Assembly (NCBI GenBank): GCA_964563395.1
Contig: CAZLWK010000007.1
Location: forward strand, 91,347-155,346
DNA from: JBEVOS01 sp964563395
GTDB lineage: Bacteria > Pseudomonadota > Alphaproteobacteria > Caulobacterales > Aquidulcibacteraceae
Length of the DNA: 64,000 bases
Direction of reading: 5' to 3'
Shown one piece after another: positions 16,107-25,832 of the stretch. The notes under the pieces are model-generated. The model made no database searches, was not told where the DNA came from, and saw only the letters and a program-made list of their open reading frames with translations. Position numbers and translations under genes: made by a program. Positions within the stretch are counted from its first letter, which is position 1. Each line of letters opens with the position of its first letter.

Positions 16107-16618
16107 CAGCCCGGCCAACCCGTCTCGATATCGAGCGCGTCCACGGCGGCGACATCGGCGCACGCATCGAGCGCGACATTGAGCTGCGCCTCGCGCGCGA
16201 AGCAGCCGGCCACATGCGCCATGCCGGCCGCGAAGAACATTTGAAACTGCGGCAAGGTCCAGGCGCGAAACGCGCCCGCGCCAAGCTTCCATGGTGCGAT
16301 GGCGCCTTGCGGCTGCGCGCCGAGCGCCGACATCGTCGCCATGAGATTGCCCGCCGTGTCCGCGCCATAGGCCACGGGCTGAACCCCGTCATAGGCCATG
16401 TTGGTTTGCGCCGCCCATCGCCGCGCGGCGATCGCGTCACGCTTGGCCTTGCGCGCCTCCTCAAGCGTACGCGTGTCGGGCGGCGCAGGAGCAGGCGGCG
16501 CGTCCGCTTCCGCATGAAACGCCCAGCCGTCCTCTTCGAGCGCGGCGCGATAGATTTGATCGCCGTTCCATTCGATGAGGTTTCGCGCGCCGTCTCGGAT
16601 AATCACATAGCGCGCCAT
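16106..16618 (-). CDS. DUF4376-like tail-fibre-associated protein
   Basis: 170 aa starting MARYVIIRDGARNLIEWNG. The C-terminal 120 residues (RKAKRDAIAARRW ... TLPQFQMFFAAGMAHV ... ALDIETGWPG) have the character of the DUF4376 domain, which follows phage tail-fibre genes and often acts like a fibre-assembly factor or fibre component. Start and stop overlap neighbours by one base (TGATG), so it is translated with the fibre. Confidence 0.7.
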   Translation of the reverse strand: MARYVIIRDGARNLIEWNGDQIYRAALEEDGWAFHAEADAPPAPAPPDTRTLEEARKAKRDAIAARRWAAQTNMAYDGVQPVAYGADTAGNLMATMSALGAQPQGAIAPWKLGAGAFRAWTLPQFQMFFAAGMAHVAGCFAREAQLNVALDACADVAAVDALDIETGWPG

Positions 16619-18261
16619 CAATAATACTCCCGCACCATCACATAGCCGTCGCCGCCGGCGCCGCCGGCGCGGCCCGTCGTGCCATTGTCGATCGCACCTG
16701 AGCCCCCGCCGCCATTCACGCCCGCGATGCCGGCCGCCGAAATGAGCGCCTGCGCATCGCCGCCGCCCTGGCCGCCGCCACCGCCGCCAATGAAGGCGCT
16801 TGAACCGCCGCCAGGCGTTGACGCCGCGCCCCGGCGATTGCTGTCGCCGCCTGACCCGACGCCGCCAAGCGCGCCCGGGGTGGTGTTGCCATTGGTGCGC
16901 CCGGGCCCTCCAGCGCCACCTGTCGCGCTGCAATGCGCGCCAAACGACGACGTGCCGCCCGTTCCGCCATTGCCGCCCGCTGTCGAACCGGCCGTGCCGC
17001 CGGCGCCGACTGTGACAGTTTCGGTTGCGCCAAGAGATGCGGTCGGAATCGTTTCCAGCGCCAGCCCGCCTTCGGCGCCGCCGCCGCCGGTTTTCGTCGC
17101 GCTGGCGTTCGAAACGCCACCGCCGCCCCCGCCGCCGCCCTTGACTTCTACGTCCACCGCCGAACAGCCAAACGGCTTGTTCCACGTGCCGGACGCAACA
17201 AACGGCGTGCGCGTCGGCGGCTTGCGCGTCCAACTGACGACGCGCCACCGCGACGAGGTCGCATCGTACCAGATCAGCGCCGAGCCGTTCGGAGGAATGC
17301 GCACGTCATGCGGTGCGACGAACCGATTGGCCGCGCTGGACGAAGCGCTTTCATTGGCGAGGCCGAGATCGTTCGTGCCGACATTGTGAACGATCAACGC
17401 GCGGCCATCGCCGCCGCCCTGCAGGCCAGTCAGGACGCGCAGCGCATCGGTCGAGAGCCGGAGCACCGTCGCCGTGGAAAGGCTCGTCGGATTGTAATCG
17501 TTCTGGTCCGCCGTGATCTGCGTCGGCGATATGTCGGCGGCGAACAGGTTCTGAACGGCGGCCGCCTTGTTCGCCAGATCGGAAAGGTTGTTCGCTGTCA
17601 GCGCCGCGCCGCCGACCGAGAACAGAAGCGTCGTCGAAATGGCCGTCGTGTTGAGCGTGCCGCCGCTATCCGCAGTGACGAGATAGACCGCGTCGGCGAG
17701 CGTCGAGCCCGCCTCCACGGCGACGATCGAGCCCGGCACTTCGGCCCACGCATCCATGTCGCTCGCGCGCGTCAATTGCCACGGCGCGCCCGCCGAGCCA
17801 GTCGCCGTCACGGTGTAGATGCCGTTATGCGCCGTCGACGATTCCGCGCGCACCAGGACACGGTCGTTCAAAGCCACCGCGACGCCGTCGACGCTCAAGG
17901 CGCCGTTCGCGTCGGCGTTGAGAACGCTGCCGGTGCGCGTGTTCGCCGGCAGCGCCGCCGCCGTCGCCAGGCGCACGCTCGCCTTGATGTCGAGACCCGC
18001 GATTAATGCATCGACATATTGCTTCGTCGCCGCGTGCAGCGCGCTTGTCGGATCGCCCGCCAGGGTCAAGGCGCCCGTGAGCGTACCGCCCGCGAGCTGC
18101 AGCACCTCGCCGAGCAGTGCGTGCGCGAATCCGCCTGCCGTCGCGCCGTCATGCACATGCAGCCGCTTCGTCGTCGTGTTGACGGTCAGCTCGCCTTCCG
18201 CCCCCGTGAAGCTGGCGTGCTGCGCGGTCGTGCCGCGCCGGCGCTGAACCCTGACGGCCAT
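16618..18261 (-). CDS. Tail fibre/adhesin with polyglycine C-terminal domain
   Basis: 547 aa. The N-terminal 50 residues (VQRRRGTTAQHASFTGAEGE...KRLHVHDG) resemble the attachment domain of major-tropism-determinant-like fibres. The middle has phage collar/tail repeats (LAGGTLTGALTLAGDPTSAL, ATKQYVDALIAGL). Residues about 372-547 are extremely Gly-rich with runs such as KGGGGGGGGVSNAS, as in polyglycine-helix receptor-binding tips of some phage adhesins (S16 gp38 type). It probably contacts the host surface receptor. It follows the T7 gp17-like gene, so that protein may be the anchor. Confidence 0.8.
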   Translation of the reverse strand: MAVRVQRRRGTTAQHASFTGAEGELTVNTTTKRLHVHDGATAGGFAHALLGEVLQLAGGTLTGALTLAGDPTSALHAATKQYVDALIAGLDIKASVRLATAAALPANTRTGSVLNADANGALSVDGVAVALNDRVLVRAESSTAHNGIYTVTATGSAGAPWQLTRASDMDAWAEVPGSIVAVEAGSTLADAVYLVTADSGGTLNTTAISTTLLFSVGGAALTANNLSDLANKAAAVQNLFAADISPTQITADQNDYNPTSLSTATVLRLSTDALRVLTGLQGGGDGRALIVHNVGTNDLGLANESASSSAANRFVAPHDVRIPPNGSALIWYDATSSRWRVVSWTRKPPTRTPFVASGTWNKPFGCSAVDVEVKGGGGGGGGVSNASATKTGGGGAEGGLALETIPTASLGATETVTVGAGGTAGSTAGGNGGTGGTSSFGAHCSATGGAGGPGRTNGNTTPGALGGVGSGGDSNRRGAASTPGGGSSAFIGGGGGGQGGGDAQALISAAGIAGVNGGGGSGAIDNGTTGRAGGAGGDGYVMVREYY

Positions 18262-19367
18262 TAGGCGATGCTCCCCAAATCGGCCGTGTCGCTCACGACA
18301 TCGGCGATGAACCCATAATCCGGCGAATCAAGCAGCGCGGCGTCCGCGGCCGCCGCGGCGGCCGCCGCCTCTGCCGCATCCACGAAGTCCTGCATCGCCG
18401 CCTCATCGATCGCGATCGCGGCGGCGCTTGCGGCCGCCGCGATCGCCGAAGCGCCCGCCGCCGTCGCCGCGGTTTGCGCTAAGGCCCGATCGGCGCCGGT
18501 CTGCACCCGATCCGCCGCCGCCTGCACCGCGCTCGCCGAGGCGCTGGCGGCGCTGGCCGCCGCCGCATCCGCCGCCGCCAAAGCCTCATCGGCCTGCGGC
18601 GCGGCATAGCCGAGCATGCGCACGATGATTTGCGCGCCATCCGCTGGCGCGTCGTCGAACGTGATGCGCGTGTCGGGGTCGACATAAGTGAGCGCATATT
18701 CGCTCGTCGGCTGGATCGATCCGCCTATCGTGATCAGCAGCGAGGCCTCCGCCGGAACACGCTGATTGGGCAGCGTGAAGAGCGTCGCCGATCCATCGCC
18801 AGTGAACGTGACTTCGGCGATCAGCTGGGCGGTGTCGCTGGCGTCGTCGATCGTGAGCAACGCCGCCTCGCCCGTCACCGGATCCAGCCCAAACACGCGG
18901 CCCTTGCCCTGAATGGGGCCAGGCGCGACCACGCCGCTCTTCCAGCCGGACACCAGCAGCGCCCGATCAAGTTTGAGGCGCATCTCCTGCAGGATCGACA
19001 TGACGCGATCCTGCAATTGCGTGAACGATGCGCTGGGGAATTTCTGGTTGAATTGCAGCGCAAGCGCCTGATCAAGCCCTTGGAGACGCTCGATCAGAAG
19101 CTTTTCGGTCGACGCCAAAACCGGCTGACTGACACGCAGCGAAACCGATCCAGTATAGAGCGCGTTTTCCGCATCAAGCGTCGTCGCAAGATCGTAATGG
19201 ACGCCCTCGACAAGCACCGTCGGGATGTCAAGGGCATTGATGCGCGTCACCTTGACGTGTGTCGCGCTCGCGAACGGCACATCAACAAGGCCGTCGCGAA
19301 ACGCAAACGGCCCGCGCGTGCCCGCGCCGACATACACGCACCGCGGCCTGACGTCGGCGATCGGCAC
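18261..19367 (-). CDS. T7 gp17-like tail-fibre anchor protein
   Basis: 368 aa. The N-terminus (PFASATHVKVTRINALDIPTV...VEGVHYDL) resembles the T7 tail-fibre N-terminal domain that binds the tail. Residues 170-245 form another beta-rich domain (ITIGGSIQPTSEYALTYVDP), then an Ala-rich coiled coil (AAADAAAASAASASASAVQA...) typical of fibre shafts. It ends before a long receptor domain, consistent with an anchor carrying the downstream adhesin. Confidence 0.75.
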   Translation of the reverse strand: MPIADVRPRCVYVGAGTRGPFAFRDGLVDVPFASATHVKVTRINALDIPTVLVEGVHYDLATTLDAENALYTGSVSLRVSQPVLASTEKLLIERLQGLDQALALQFNQKFPSASFTQLQDRVMSILQEMRLKLDRALLVSGWKSGVVAPGPIQGKGRVFGLDPVTGEAALLTIDDASDTAQLIAEVTFTGDGSATLFTLPNQRVPAEASLLITIGGSIQPTSEYALTYVDPDTRITFDDAPADGAQIIVRMLGYAAPQADEALAAADAAAASAASASASAVQAAADRVQTGADRALAQTAATAAGASAIAAAASAAAIAIDEAAMQDFVDAAEAAAAAAAADAALLDSPDYGFIADVVSDTADLGSIA

Positions 19368-19376
19368 TTTAAGCCC

Positions 19377-22300
19377 CTACGGAGACGCGCCCAGCGCTTC
19401 CTCTAAAGTCTCGCGCGCCGCATCGCGCGCGCGTGCGTCAGATTCTCGCCCGCCTTCGCGCTCTAACTCAAAGCGGAAAATCGCGTTCTCCCCAAAGTCG
19501 GCCCGCGCCTGTGCGGCGAGATCGCCAAGGTCCGCACCAAACGCGCTTGCCTCCAGGCGGCGTTGCGCTTCCGGCCACGCGCGGCGCACCGTTTCGAACG
19601 CGTAGGCTTTTTCTCGCCCCGTCACGAGTCGTGCGCGCAGCAATGCATAGACGCCAGGCGCAATCGTGCGCAGCCGCTCATAGGCGGCGTCCACATCCAT
19701 CATCGGCCGGCCCGCGAAGCCCGGAGCGCCGGTCATCACCAACGCGGCCTGCATTTCAGCGGCCTGCACGTCGTCAAGCGCATCGAGCGCGAGGCGCTTC
19801 TGGCGCGGCGTCAGTTCAGGCAGGAAATAATCTTCATCGGCGCTTGGGCGCCCGCCGCCCAATTCGCGCCGAATGCGCGACATTTCAGTGACGACGTCGC
19901 GCGCACGGCGCGCCGGATGCAGACGGCGCGCGTCGGCGTCGAAGCCGACGGCGAGCACGGCATAGGCGCGCTCATGGGGCGCACGCTCGCTCAAGAAGCG
20001 GTGCGCAGATTCGACATCGCCGCGCTCCAGATATTCGTTCAGCGTGCCAGCGGCGCGATTGAGATCGCCATTGCGCTGCATGACCACGTCATAGAACGCC
20101 GTGCGCGCTGGCGTGCCCCCGCGCCCCGCTTCGCGCACAAAGCGATTAATCACAGGCGAATCGGGCAATCCCATTTCGGCGGCGTCGTCATTCGCCGCCT
20201 GCGTCAACAGGCGCGCCGGCGCGCGGAAAAACTCACCGAAGGTTCCGCCGAACACGTGATCGAGCTGCACCGGAGAGAGTTCTATGCCCGTCCAGTCACG
20301 CACCGCCTTAGCGAAATCGATCGCGACCTGCGTCGTCATCGCCGTGGCCTGCAGGTGCGGATCGAGATCCTCCAATCCCTCCGGCACGATCGGCGCGCCG
20401 GTCATGGTGCGGTTCGCCATCAATTGAAAAGGAATGACCGCCGCGGTGACTTCCGTCGGCGGCGCATAGGTGTCGGCGAGCCCGCGCACAAGCCGCCCCC
20501 ACGCCAGCGGATCGCCGCCGTGCGCGCCTTCATAAGCACGCTCAAATATGTTCGACAGCACCGCAAGATCGAACGGCTTAGGGATCGAAATCCAATACTG
20601 CCCCGCGCGCGCCAGCCAGTAATTGTTCTTGATGTAGTCAGAGAACCCGTACTGGTAATCCTCATCATCGGCGTTGAGCGCGGTGAGCATGAGGCCGAAG
20701 GCGCCCACCATCGCCATCTTGGTCCAGAGCTTGTAGGCCCGCACCACGCGGTATCGCTCGTCCGGCGTGAGGTTCGCGAGGGTCCGCTGGCCGCGCATAA
20801 GGTCGACAAGCGGACGCAGCAGCGTCTTGACGTCGCCTTCGTTCGACATGGTCCGGAAGGTCCGGTCCATACCCTGAAGCGCCGCGTTCAAGAACAGCAC
20901 CACGCGGCGCGCATTCAGCATCTTCGCACCGGAGCGCTGGAAATCGATATAGTCGCGGCTTTCGTACGCCGCCCACAACGCAGCGTCGTAATCGCTCAGC
21001 CCCTGAGCGCGCGCCCGCTCAAAGCCACGCGCGAACAACCGAATCCGGGTGGCGTTCTCGGAAAGCTCCGTGGCCTGTTCGAACGCGCGCCACAGAACGC
21101 CCACGCCCTCGGCCGGATTGAGATTGCGCGTCGTCAAGATCTTGCCCCGCAACGCGGGAAGGGTGCGTTGCAGGCGCGCGCGCGGCAGCGCGGCGCGCAC
21201 CATGCCGCCGCCTTGCGTGCCCACCGCGTTGTAGAGTTTCGCCAGATCGCCCTGCCGCAGCACCTGGCCAGCGCCATAGAGCGCCTCGCCGGGCTTATAG
21301 CCGAGGTCCGTCAGCATCCAAGCAGAAAGCGAATCGCGAATGATGTTCGCGGCCTGAAAGCCGGGCCACGCCGTGATTGCAGTGCGGATCGCCTGCGTCG
21401 GCAAAGCGACGACGTCGAGAAACAGGTCGCGCGCCTCCTGGGTGAGGCCCGTCATGGCCTTGAACAGATCGTCCGCATATTCGGGGTCGACGAGTTCGTA
21501 CGCTTCGCGCTTCCCGTCGCGCCAGACATAGATGATTTTGCGCCCGCCTTCGATGACGTCGCCGGGACGGTAGATTCGCCGCGCCGTTTCGCCATTCAGC
21601 AGCGCATCAATCGATCCGGCCAGCGCCTCGGCGTCCTGCGCATTCATCCCCATCGCCTTGGCCGCGCGACGCGTTTCATCGGCCACGTCGATATCCATCT
21701 GGATGAGCGCGCGCGGCACGGGCTTGACGATGTCCGCGCCAAGATCGCCGGCTTTGGCGGCCATATCCACGAACGCCCGATACGTCTCGTTGCGGGCGAT
21801 CCGGTCGGCCGTGTCATAGACGTCCTGCATGATCACGGTGAGCGGCGAGAGGATTTTGCGGTCGCTTCCGCGGAAACGCTGAAACGCCTTGCGCTTATTG
21901 GTTCGATCGCCGCCGCCCGCGCCGCCGGCGTCAGGCTCCACCTCGTCCATGTCGCGCTGAAACGGCACATAATCTTCGTTGTTGCCAAGGCCCTTCTGGT
22001 ATTGCTCGTCCGTGATGAGGCCCGCGTCGCGTTTCTTTTTCCAATGCGCGCCAAGGAAGGCGTACAATTTCGCCGCACCAGCCGCGAAGTGCGGATTATC
22101 CTGCTCGAGCGCGCGGATCACGTCTTGAAGATCCATTTTCGACATCGCGTGCGGCGGGCGCGGCAGTTCGCCCCGCGCATAGCGGTCCCATGCTTTGACG
22201 GCGCGCTTGGCGATCAAATAATCCTCGAACGCGCCGATCCGCGCATTTGACCAATCCTTGCCGCCTATCGCTGTCTCCACCGCTTCACGATACGACACGG

Positions 22301-24815
22301 ACGCCTTCACGCCCGGCTGGCGATACGGGCGCACGCCGTCGACCAGATCGAGATGCCCCGCCGAGAACCCATCCCGCGACAAGCGCGCGAGCAGGGCCGC
22401 GTTATCGCTCGGCGCCACGGCAAGCCGCGCGCCGGACGCCTTTTCGATTGCGTCGATGAGGCGCTTCTGCGCCAGCACGAGCGGGTGTTGGCCTTCCAGG
22501 AACGCGGTGTAGGCGTTGTCCAAAACGTCGCGCACATAGGTGCGCACGCCCTTGCGCTTGAGCGCGCGGCCCTGCCGGCCAAAGAACGTGTCCGGCGGCA
22601 TCGCCGTGCGATACGCCTTGATCCGCTCCTGCGGCGACAGCATGGCCCCCCCGCCGCCGGCGATCTTCTGGCCTTTGCGCGCGCCCCAGCCCGCCGGTGC
22701 GGCGCGCCCGTTTGGGGCGCCGCCCTGCGCGCGGGCGCCGCTCGCCTCACCCAAGGGCGGAGGCCCATCATCGGGGCCAAGCGGGCGCCCGTAGGCGGCG
22801 TCGAACACCTTTTCGGCGATGTCCCGGCGCAGCGCCTGTGGATCGCGCTCGTTCAGATTGACCCCATGCCGGTCAAGATAGGCTTCAATGTCGGCGCGCT
22901 CAGCGAGACGCCCGCGCGCTTCGGCATCCGCCTGCGCGTGGCGCGGCTGCTCGCCGCGCGCGTCGGCGGAAAGCACATCAAGAAATGTCCGCAAATCGGG
23001 CCGTTCCGCGCTCTCGGGAAAATAGCCCGCCTCCCACGCGGCCAGCGCCAAATCGTCGAGCGGCTTGCCGTTTTGATTAAGGAGGCCAGGGCGCGCGGAC
23101 GGGCCGCCGATCGCCGCGCGCACGTCACCCCGATCGTCGGCGATTCCGCCGGCCTTGACCACGAAGGACGTGAGCGAGGGCCCTGTGCGCCCGCCCGCGC
23201 GCAGTGAAAGCCACGACTCCGCCAACGCGTCGATGTCCGCGACCTCATCATCGTTCGCCATGCGGCGGGGCGGCGCGGGATTGTCGACGCCGACCGGACG
23301 CGGCGGGCGCGCCTCTCCTTCCGCGGCCCGCACATTTGTCAACGCCTGGTCTGCGGCGCGCAGCGCCTCCGCGACCATGCGCGGCCCGCGCCGCATCCGC
23401 GCCGCCAACGGATCGAGCCGCTCCAACAGGCGCGCCGTGTCGCGCCCAGCCGCCTCCACGGCGTCCGTCGCGATCCGCCCCTGCGCCACAGCGCGGCCCA
23501 GCTCCTCAATCGCCCGGAACGCTTTCAGCTTTGGCAGGGCGTCGCGAAAATCGGCGCTGATGAGCGCGTTCGTCACCGCCATGGGGTCGGCGCCATAGGC
23601 TTGCGCCTCCTGGAGCCGCACCACGATTTCAGCATAGGCGTCGACGCGGTCTTGAAGGCGCGTCGCGAGGGCGGCGCGCTCCACCGCCGGCGCCATCTCC
23701 CGCACCCATGGATCCAGTGAGGCGAAGGCGGCTTCGACTGGAACGGCGCGCGGATCCACCTCGCCATTTTCCAGGCGCGCCAGCGCCGCCAATTCTGGAT
23801 CGCCCGCCGCGCGGACGCGCAGGCGCGCGGCGCCCCGCAAAAACGCCTCGCCGACAGGCGATAGCGCGCGCTTCAGCCCATATTCAAGGCCCTCCGCGCC
23901 CGCTTGGAAGCCCGCGCCAAGGCCAGCCGCGAGCCCAACCTCAAGCGGATCGAACGCGCCGGCGCCGTCCTCCAGCGCCGTGGTGTCGAGAAAGTTGAGC
24001 ACGGCTTCGTCGCCGCCTGCGGCCCGCAACGCCTCGATCTCACGCCCAAGCTGCGGCCAGCCGCCGGCGAACCCTTGCGTTTCGCCGCCCTCCGGCGTGA
24101 CGTTCAATTGGCGGCGCACCCCTGTGCCGATCTCGATCGCCTGCTGCGTCGCGTTCTGGGCGCCCTGAATGCCGGCCTGCCACAGCACGCGCGCGATCCA
24201 GGTCCTGCCGGGGCCGACGAAAGACAGCGGGTCCGTGAACTGGCCCGCCATGGCCCCGAGAAAGTCCGCGCCCCAATCGGAGGCGGCGCCGAGCGGCTCT
24301 TGCAGCACGTCGCGGGGCGCATCGTAGGCGTCGAGCAGCGCCTGTTCGTCGCGATGGCCGCGGAAATGCTCCGTGCGCACCGCGCGATAGGCGCGCCGCT
24401 CATCCGCCTCTGCATCTGGCGTGAGACCAAGCACGTCGCCCAACGAGGGCCCGCGGAAAAACGCGCGCACCGGCTCATAGAACGACGCCGACGCGCTAGC
24501 GCTCAACCGCCCGGAATCGTCGAAGCGCTGGCCCCAGGTGCGATCGATGCGCGGCGCGCGCCAGGCGGGGCGTGCTATCTCCTCCACGAGATCGCCGCCG
24601 CCTTCATTTGCATAGACGGGGCGCGCATCGAGATCGTCTTCCATCGCGATCTGGAAATCATCGCCAACATACCAGGCTCGCGTGGGATCGCGCGCGTCGC
24701 GCTCCAGGAGGGCGGGACCAAGACGCGTTTCGTAATGCGTCACGGGCCGCCGCGTGCGCCGCATGGCGGCGCGGGCGCGGTCAAGCCAGGCGTCGGCGTC
24801 GATCTCCGTCATCAA
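19377..24815 (-). CDS. Giant internal virion protein (1812 aa) with LPD38-like region
   Basis: It fills the place of T7 gp16, the ejected internal virion protein. The sequence is mostly helical. A region around residues 1290-1430 (LNARRVVLFLNAALQGMDRTF ... DDEDYQYGFSDYIKNNYW) resembles the large-polyvalent-protein-associated domain 38 of phages, with a hydrophobic segment GAFGLMLTALNA. No lytic transglycosylase motif is evident here; that activity seems to sit in the 1944-aa neighbour. Role inferred: a channel or ejected component during DNA entry. Confidence 0.75.
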   Translation of the reverse strand: MMTEIDADAWLDRARAAMRRTRRPVTHYETRLGPALLERDARDPTRAWYVGDDFQIAMEDDLDARPVYANEGGGDLVEEIARPAWRAPRIDRTWGQRFDDSGRLSASASASFYEPVRAFFRGPSLGDVLGLTPDAEADERRAYRAVRTEHFRGHRDEQALLDAYDAPRDVLQEPLGAASDWGADFLGAMAGQFTDPLSFVGPGRTWIARVLWQAGIQGAQNATQQAIEIGTGVRRQLNVTPEGGETQGFAGGWPQLGREIEALRAAGGDEAVLNFLDTTALEDGAGAFDPLEVGLAAGLGAGFQAGAEGLEYGLKRALSPVGEAFLRGAARLRVRAAGDPELAALARLENGEVDPRAVPVEAAFASLDPWVREMAPAVERAALATRLQDRVDAYAEIVVRLQEAQAYGADPMAVTNALISADFRDALPKLKAFRAIEELGRAVAQGRIATDAVEAAGRDTARLLERLDPLAARMRRGPRMVAEALRAADQALTNVRAAEGEARPPRPVGVDNPAPPRRMANDDEVADIDALAESWLSLRAGGRTGPSLTSFVVKAGGIADDRGDVRAAIGGPSARPGLLNQNGKPLDDLALAAWEAGYFPESAERPDLRTFLDVLSADARGEQPRHAQADAEARGRLAERADIEAYLDRHGVNLNERDPQALRRDIAEKVFDAAYGRPLGPDDGPPPLGEASGARAQGGAPNGRAAPAGWGARKGQKIAGGGGAMLSPQERIKAYRTAMPPDTFFGRQGRALKRKGVRTYVRDVLDNAYTAFLEGQHPLVLAQKRLIDAIEKASGARLAVAPSDNAALLARLSRDGFSAGHLDLVDGVRPYRQPGVKASVSYREAVETAIGGKDWSNARIGAFEDYLIAKRAVKAWDRYARGELPRPPHAMSKMDLQDVIRALEQDNPHFAAGAAKLYAFLGAHWKKKRDAGLITDEQYQKGLGNNEDYVPFQRDMDEVEPDAGGAGGGDRTNKRKAFQRFRGSDRKILSPLTVIMQDVYDTADRIARNETYRAFVDMAAKAGDLGADIVKPVPRALIQMDIDVADETRRAAKAMGMNAQDAEALAGSIDALLNGETARRIYRPGDVIEGGRKIIYVWRDGKREAYELVDPEYADDLFKAMTGLTQEARDLFLDVVALPTQAIRTAITAWPGFQAANIIRDSLSAWMLTDLGYKPGEALYGAGQVLRQGDLAKLYNAVGTQGGGMVRAALPRARLQRTLPALRGKILTTRNLNPAEGVGVLWRAFEQATELSENATRIRLFARGFERARAQGLSDYDAALWAAYESRDYIDFQRSGAKMLNARRVVLFLNAALQGMDRTFRTMSNEGDVKTLLRPLVDLMRGQRTLANLTPDERYRVVRAYKLWTKMAMVGAFGLMLTALNADDEDYQYGFSDYIKNNYWLARAGQYWISIPKPFDLAVLSNIFERAYEGAHGGDPLAWGRLVRGLADTYAPPTEVTAAVIPFQLMANRTMTGAPIVPEGLEDLDPHLQATAMTTQVAIDFAKAVRDWTGIELSPVQLDHVFGGTFGEFFRAPARLLTQAANDDAAEMGLPDSPVINRFVREAGRGGTPARTAFYDVVMQRNGDLNRAAGTLNEYLERGDVESAHRFLSERAPHERAYAVLAVGFDADARRLHPARRARDVVTEMSRIRRELGGGRPSADEDYFLPELTPRQKRLALDALDDVQAAEMQAALVMTGAPGFAGRPMMDVDAAYERLRTIAPGVYALLRARLVTGREKAYAFETVRRAWPEAQRRLEASAFGADLGDLAAQARADFGENAIFRFELEREGGRESDARARDAARETLEEALGASP

Positions 24816-25609
24816 AAGCCCTCGCCCATCGCCGGCTGATCACGCACCACGCGATCGGGATCGTCCGCACTGGAATCGGCGGCGGGGCGGGACTGCTGCG
24901 GCGCGGCGGCCGGCGCTTCGCCGCCTGCGGCGCCGCGCACGAGGTCCGGCATCGGAATCGGCGCCATAAGCGGCGTGGGCCACACATTGACCGCGCCCCC
25001 AAGGCCCAGGCTCTGGCCGATGCGCTTAAAACCCGCGCCCTCATCGAAGCCGCCTGGAGGCGTCCAGGGCTCGCCGTCTTCCTCGCGCGCGAAGTCCTCA
25101 CGGTTTAGCGCAACCCAATCGTAACCGCCGCCCGCGCGGGCCACGGCCAGGGCGTCCACGCCCGCCTGTCGCAAGAGATCGCCCAGACGCCGGACGAACT
25201 CCGCGCGCGCCGCCTCCTCGCCGCCATCCTCCATGCGCGCGCGCATCGCTTGGGCGAGCCGCTCAATCGCGCCCTCAAGCAAATCGGGCAGATCCGCTTC
25301 CTCCAGCGCCGCCAGCCATGCGTCGGGGTCGCTGAGATCCTCCATCGCCGGCAGCACCGCCACCGCGTCAGGACTGAGGCGCAGGCCCCACAGCGCCAGG
25401 CCGCGCCCGTCATCAATCACATCGACCGCCGGCGCATCAGCGTCCGCCTCGTCGCCTACCAGCGCGGCGAAGGCGTCCGCCACGGCGCCGCGGTCCAAGC
25501 GCTCCGAGGGAAGCGCGGCCCCGTCCTCCGCCTCGTCGCTCGCGAGCGCGGAGAAATTACCCCCAAAGGCATTGAGCGCGGCCAGCGGAACTGGTACTAA
25601 GTCTTTCAT
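24812..25609 (-). CDS. Acidic phage protein between the two giant virion proteins
   Basis: 265 aa from MKDLVPVPLAALNAFGG; an alternative ATG lies 30 nt upstream (MNVRTRG). The first two thirds are strongly acidic and helical (WLAALEEADLPDLLEGAIERL, EDGGEEAARAEFVRRLGDLL), and the C-terminus is Pro/Ala-rich. Its stop overlaps the 1812-aa gene start by 4 nt. No family is recognised; by position it may be a structural or ejection cofactor. Confidence 0.6.
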   Translation of the reverse strand: MKDLVPVPLAALNAFGGNFSALASDEAEDGAALPSERLDRGAVADAFAALVGDEADADAPAVDVIDDGRGLALWGLRLSPDAVAVLPAMEDLSDPDAWLAALEEADLPDLLEGAIERLAQAMRARMEDGGEEAARAEFVRRLGDLLRQAGVDALAVARAGGGYDWVALNREDFAREEDGEPWTPPGGFDEGAGFKRIGQSLGLGGAVNVWPTPLMAPIPMPDLVRGAAGGEAPAAAPQQSRPAADSSADDPDRVVRDQPAMGEGF

Positions 25610-25832
25610 GTTATGGGCTTTTCCCCTCGTTCTCACGTTCATGCCGCCAGGCGGCCCCCTCCAGGGCGACACCCAATGGCGCACCTTCGCCACCTATGAG
25701 GCCTGTCACGCAGACATGCTCTGGTGGAACGCACACCGCGATCATCGCCCTAGAGGCTATCCGCCGGGTTGGGACGTTCTGACGATGCTGCCCTGCCGCC
25801 CCGTCGAGGGGTCCGCTGTTCCCGTATCGTGA
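25608..25832 (+). CDS. Possible small plus-strand gene antisense to the late operon
   Basis: 74 codons beginning MLWAFPLVLTFMPPGG, then QWRTFATYEACHADMLWWNA and LTMLPCRPV. The hydrophobic start and two spaced Cys suggest a small exported protein. It occupies the only gap (25610-25749) between minus-strand genes and overlaps the end of the 1944-aa gene by 83 nt. There is no clear ribosome binding site and it opposes all neighbours, so it may be fortuitous. Confidence 0.3.
   Translation: MLWAFPLVLTFMPPGGPLQGDTQWRTFATYEACHADMLWWNAHRDHRPRGYPPGWDVLTMLPCRPVEGSAVPVS

Noticed and set aside
16618..19367. Diversity-generating retroelement acting on the fibre
   Set aside because: The fibre start resembles Mtd-type proteins, but no reverse transcriptase or template repeat is seen anywhere in the prophage.
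19563..22250. 895-codon plus-strand frame opposite the 1812-aa virion protein
   Set aside because: Composition is His/Arg/Ala shadow-like; the minus frame is intact and matches phage virion proteins.
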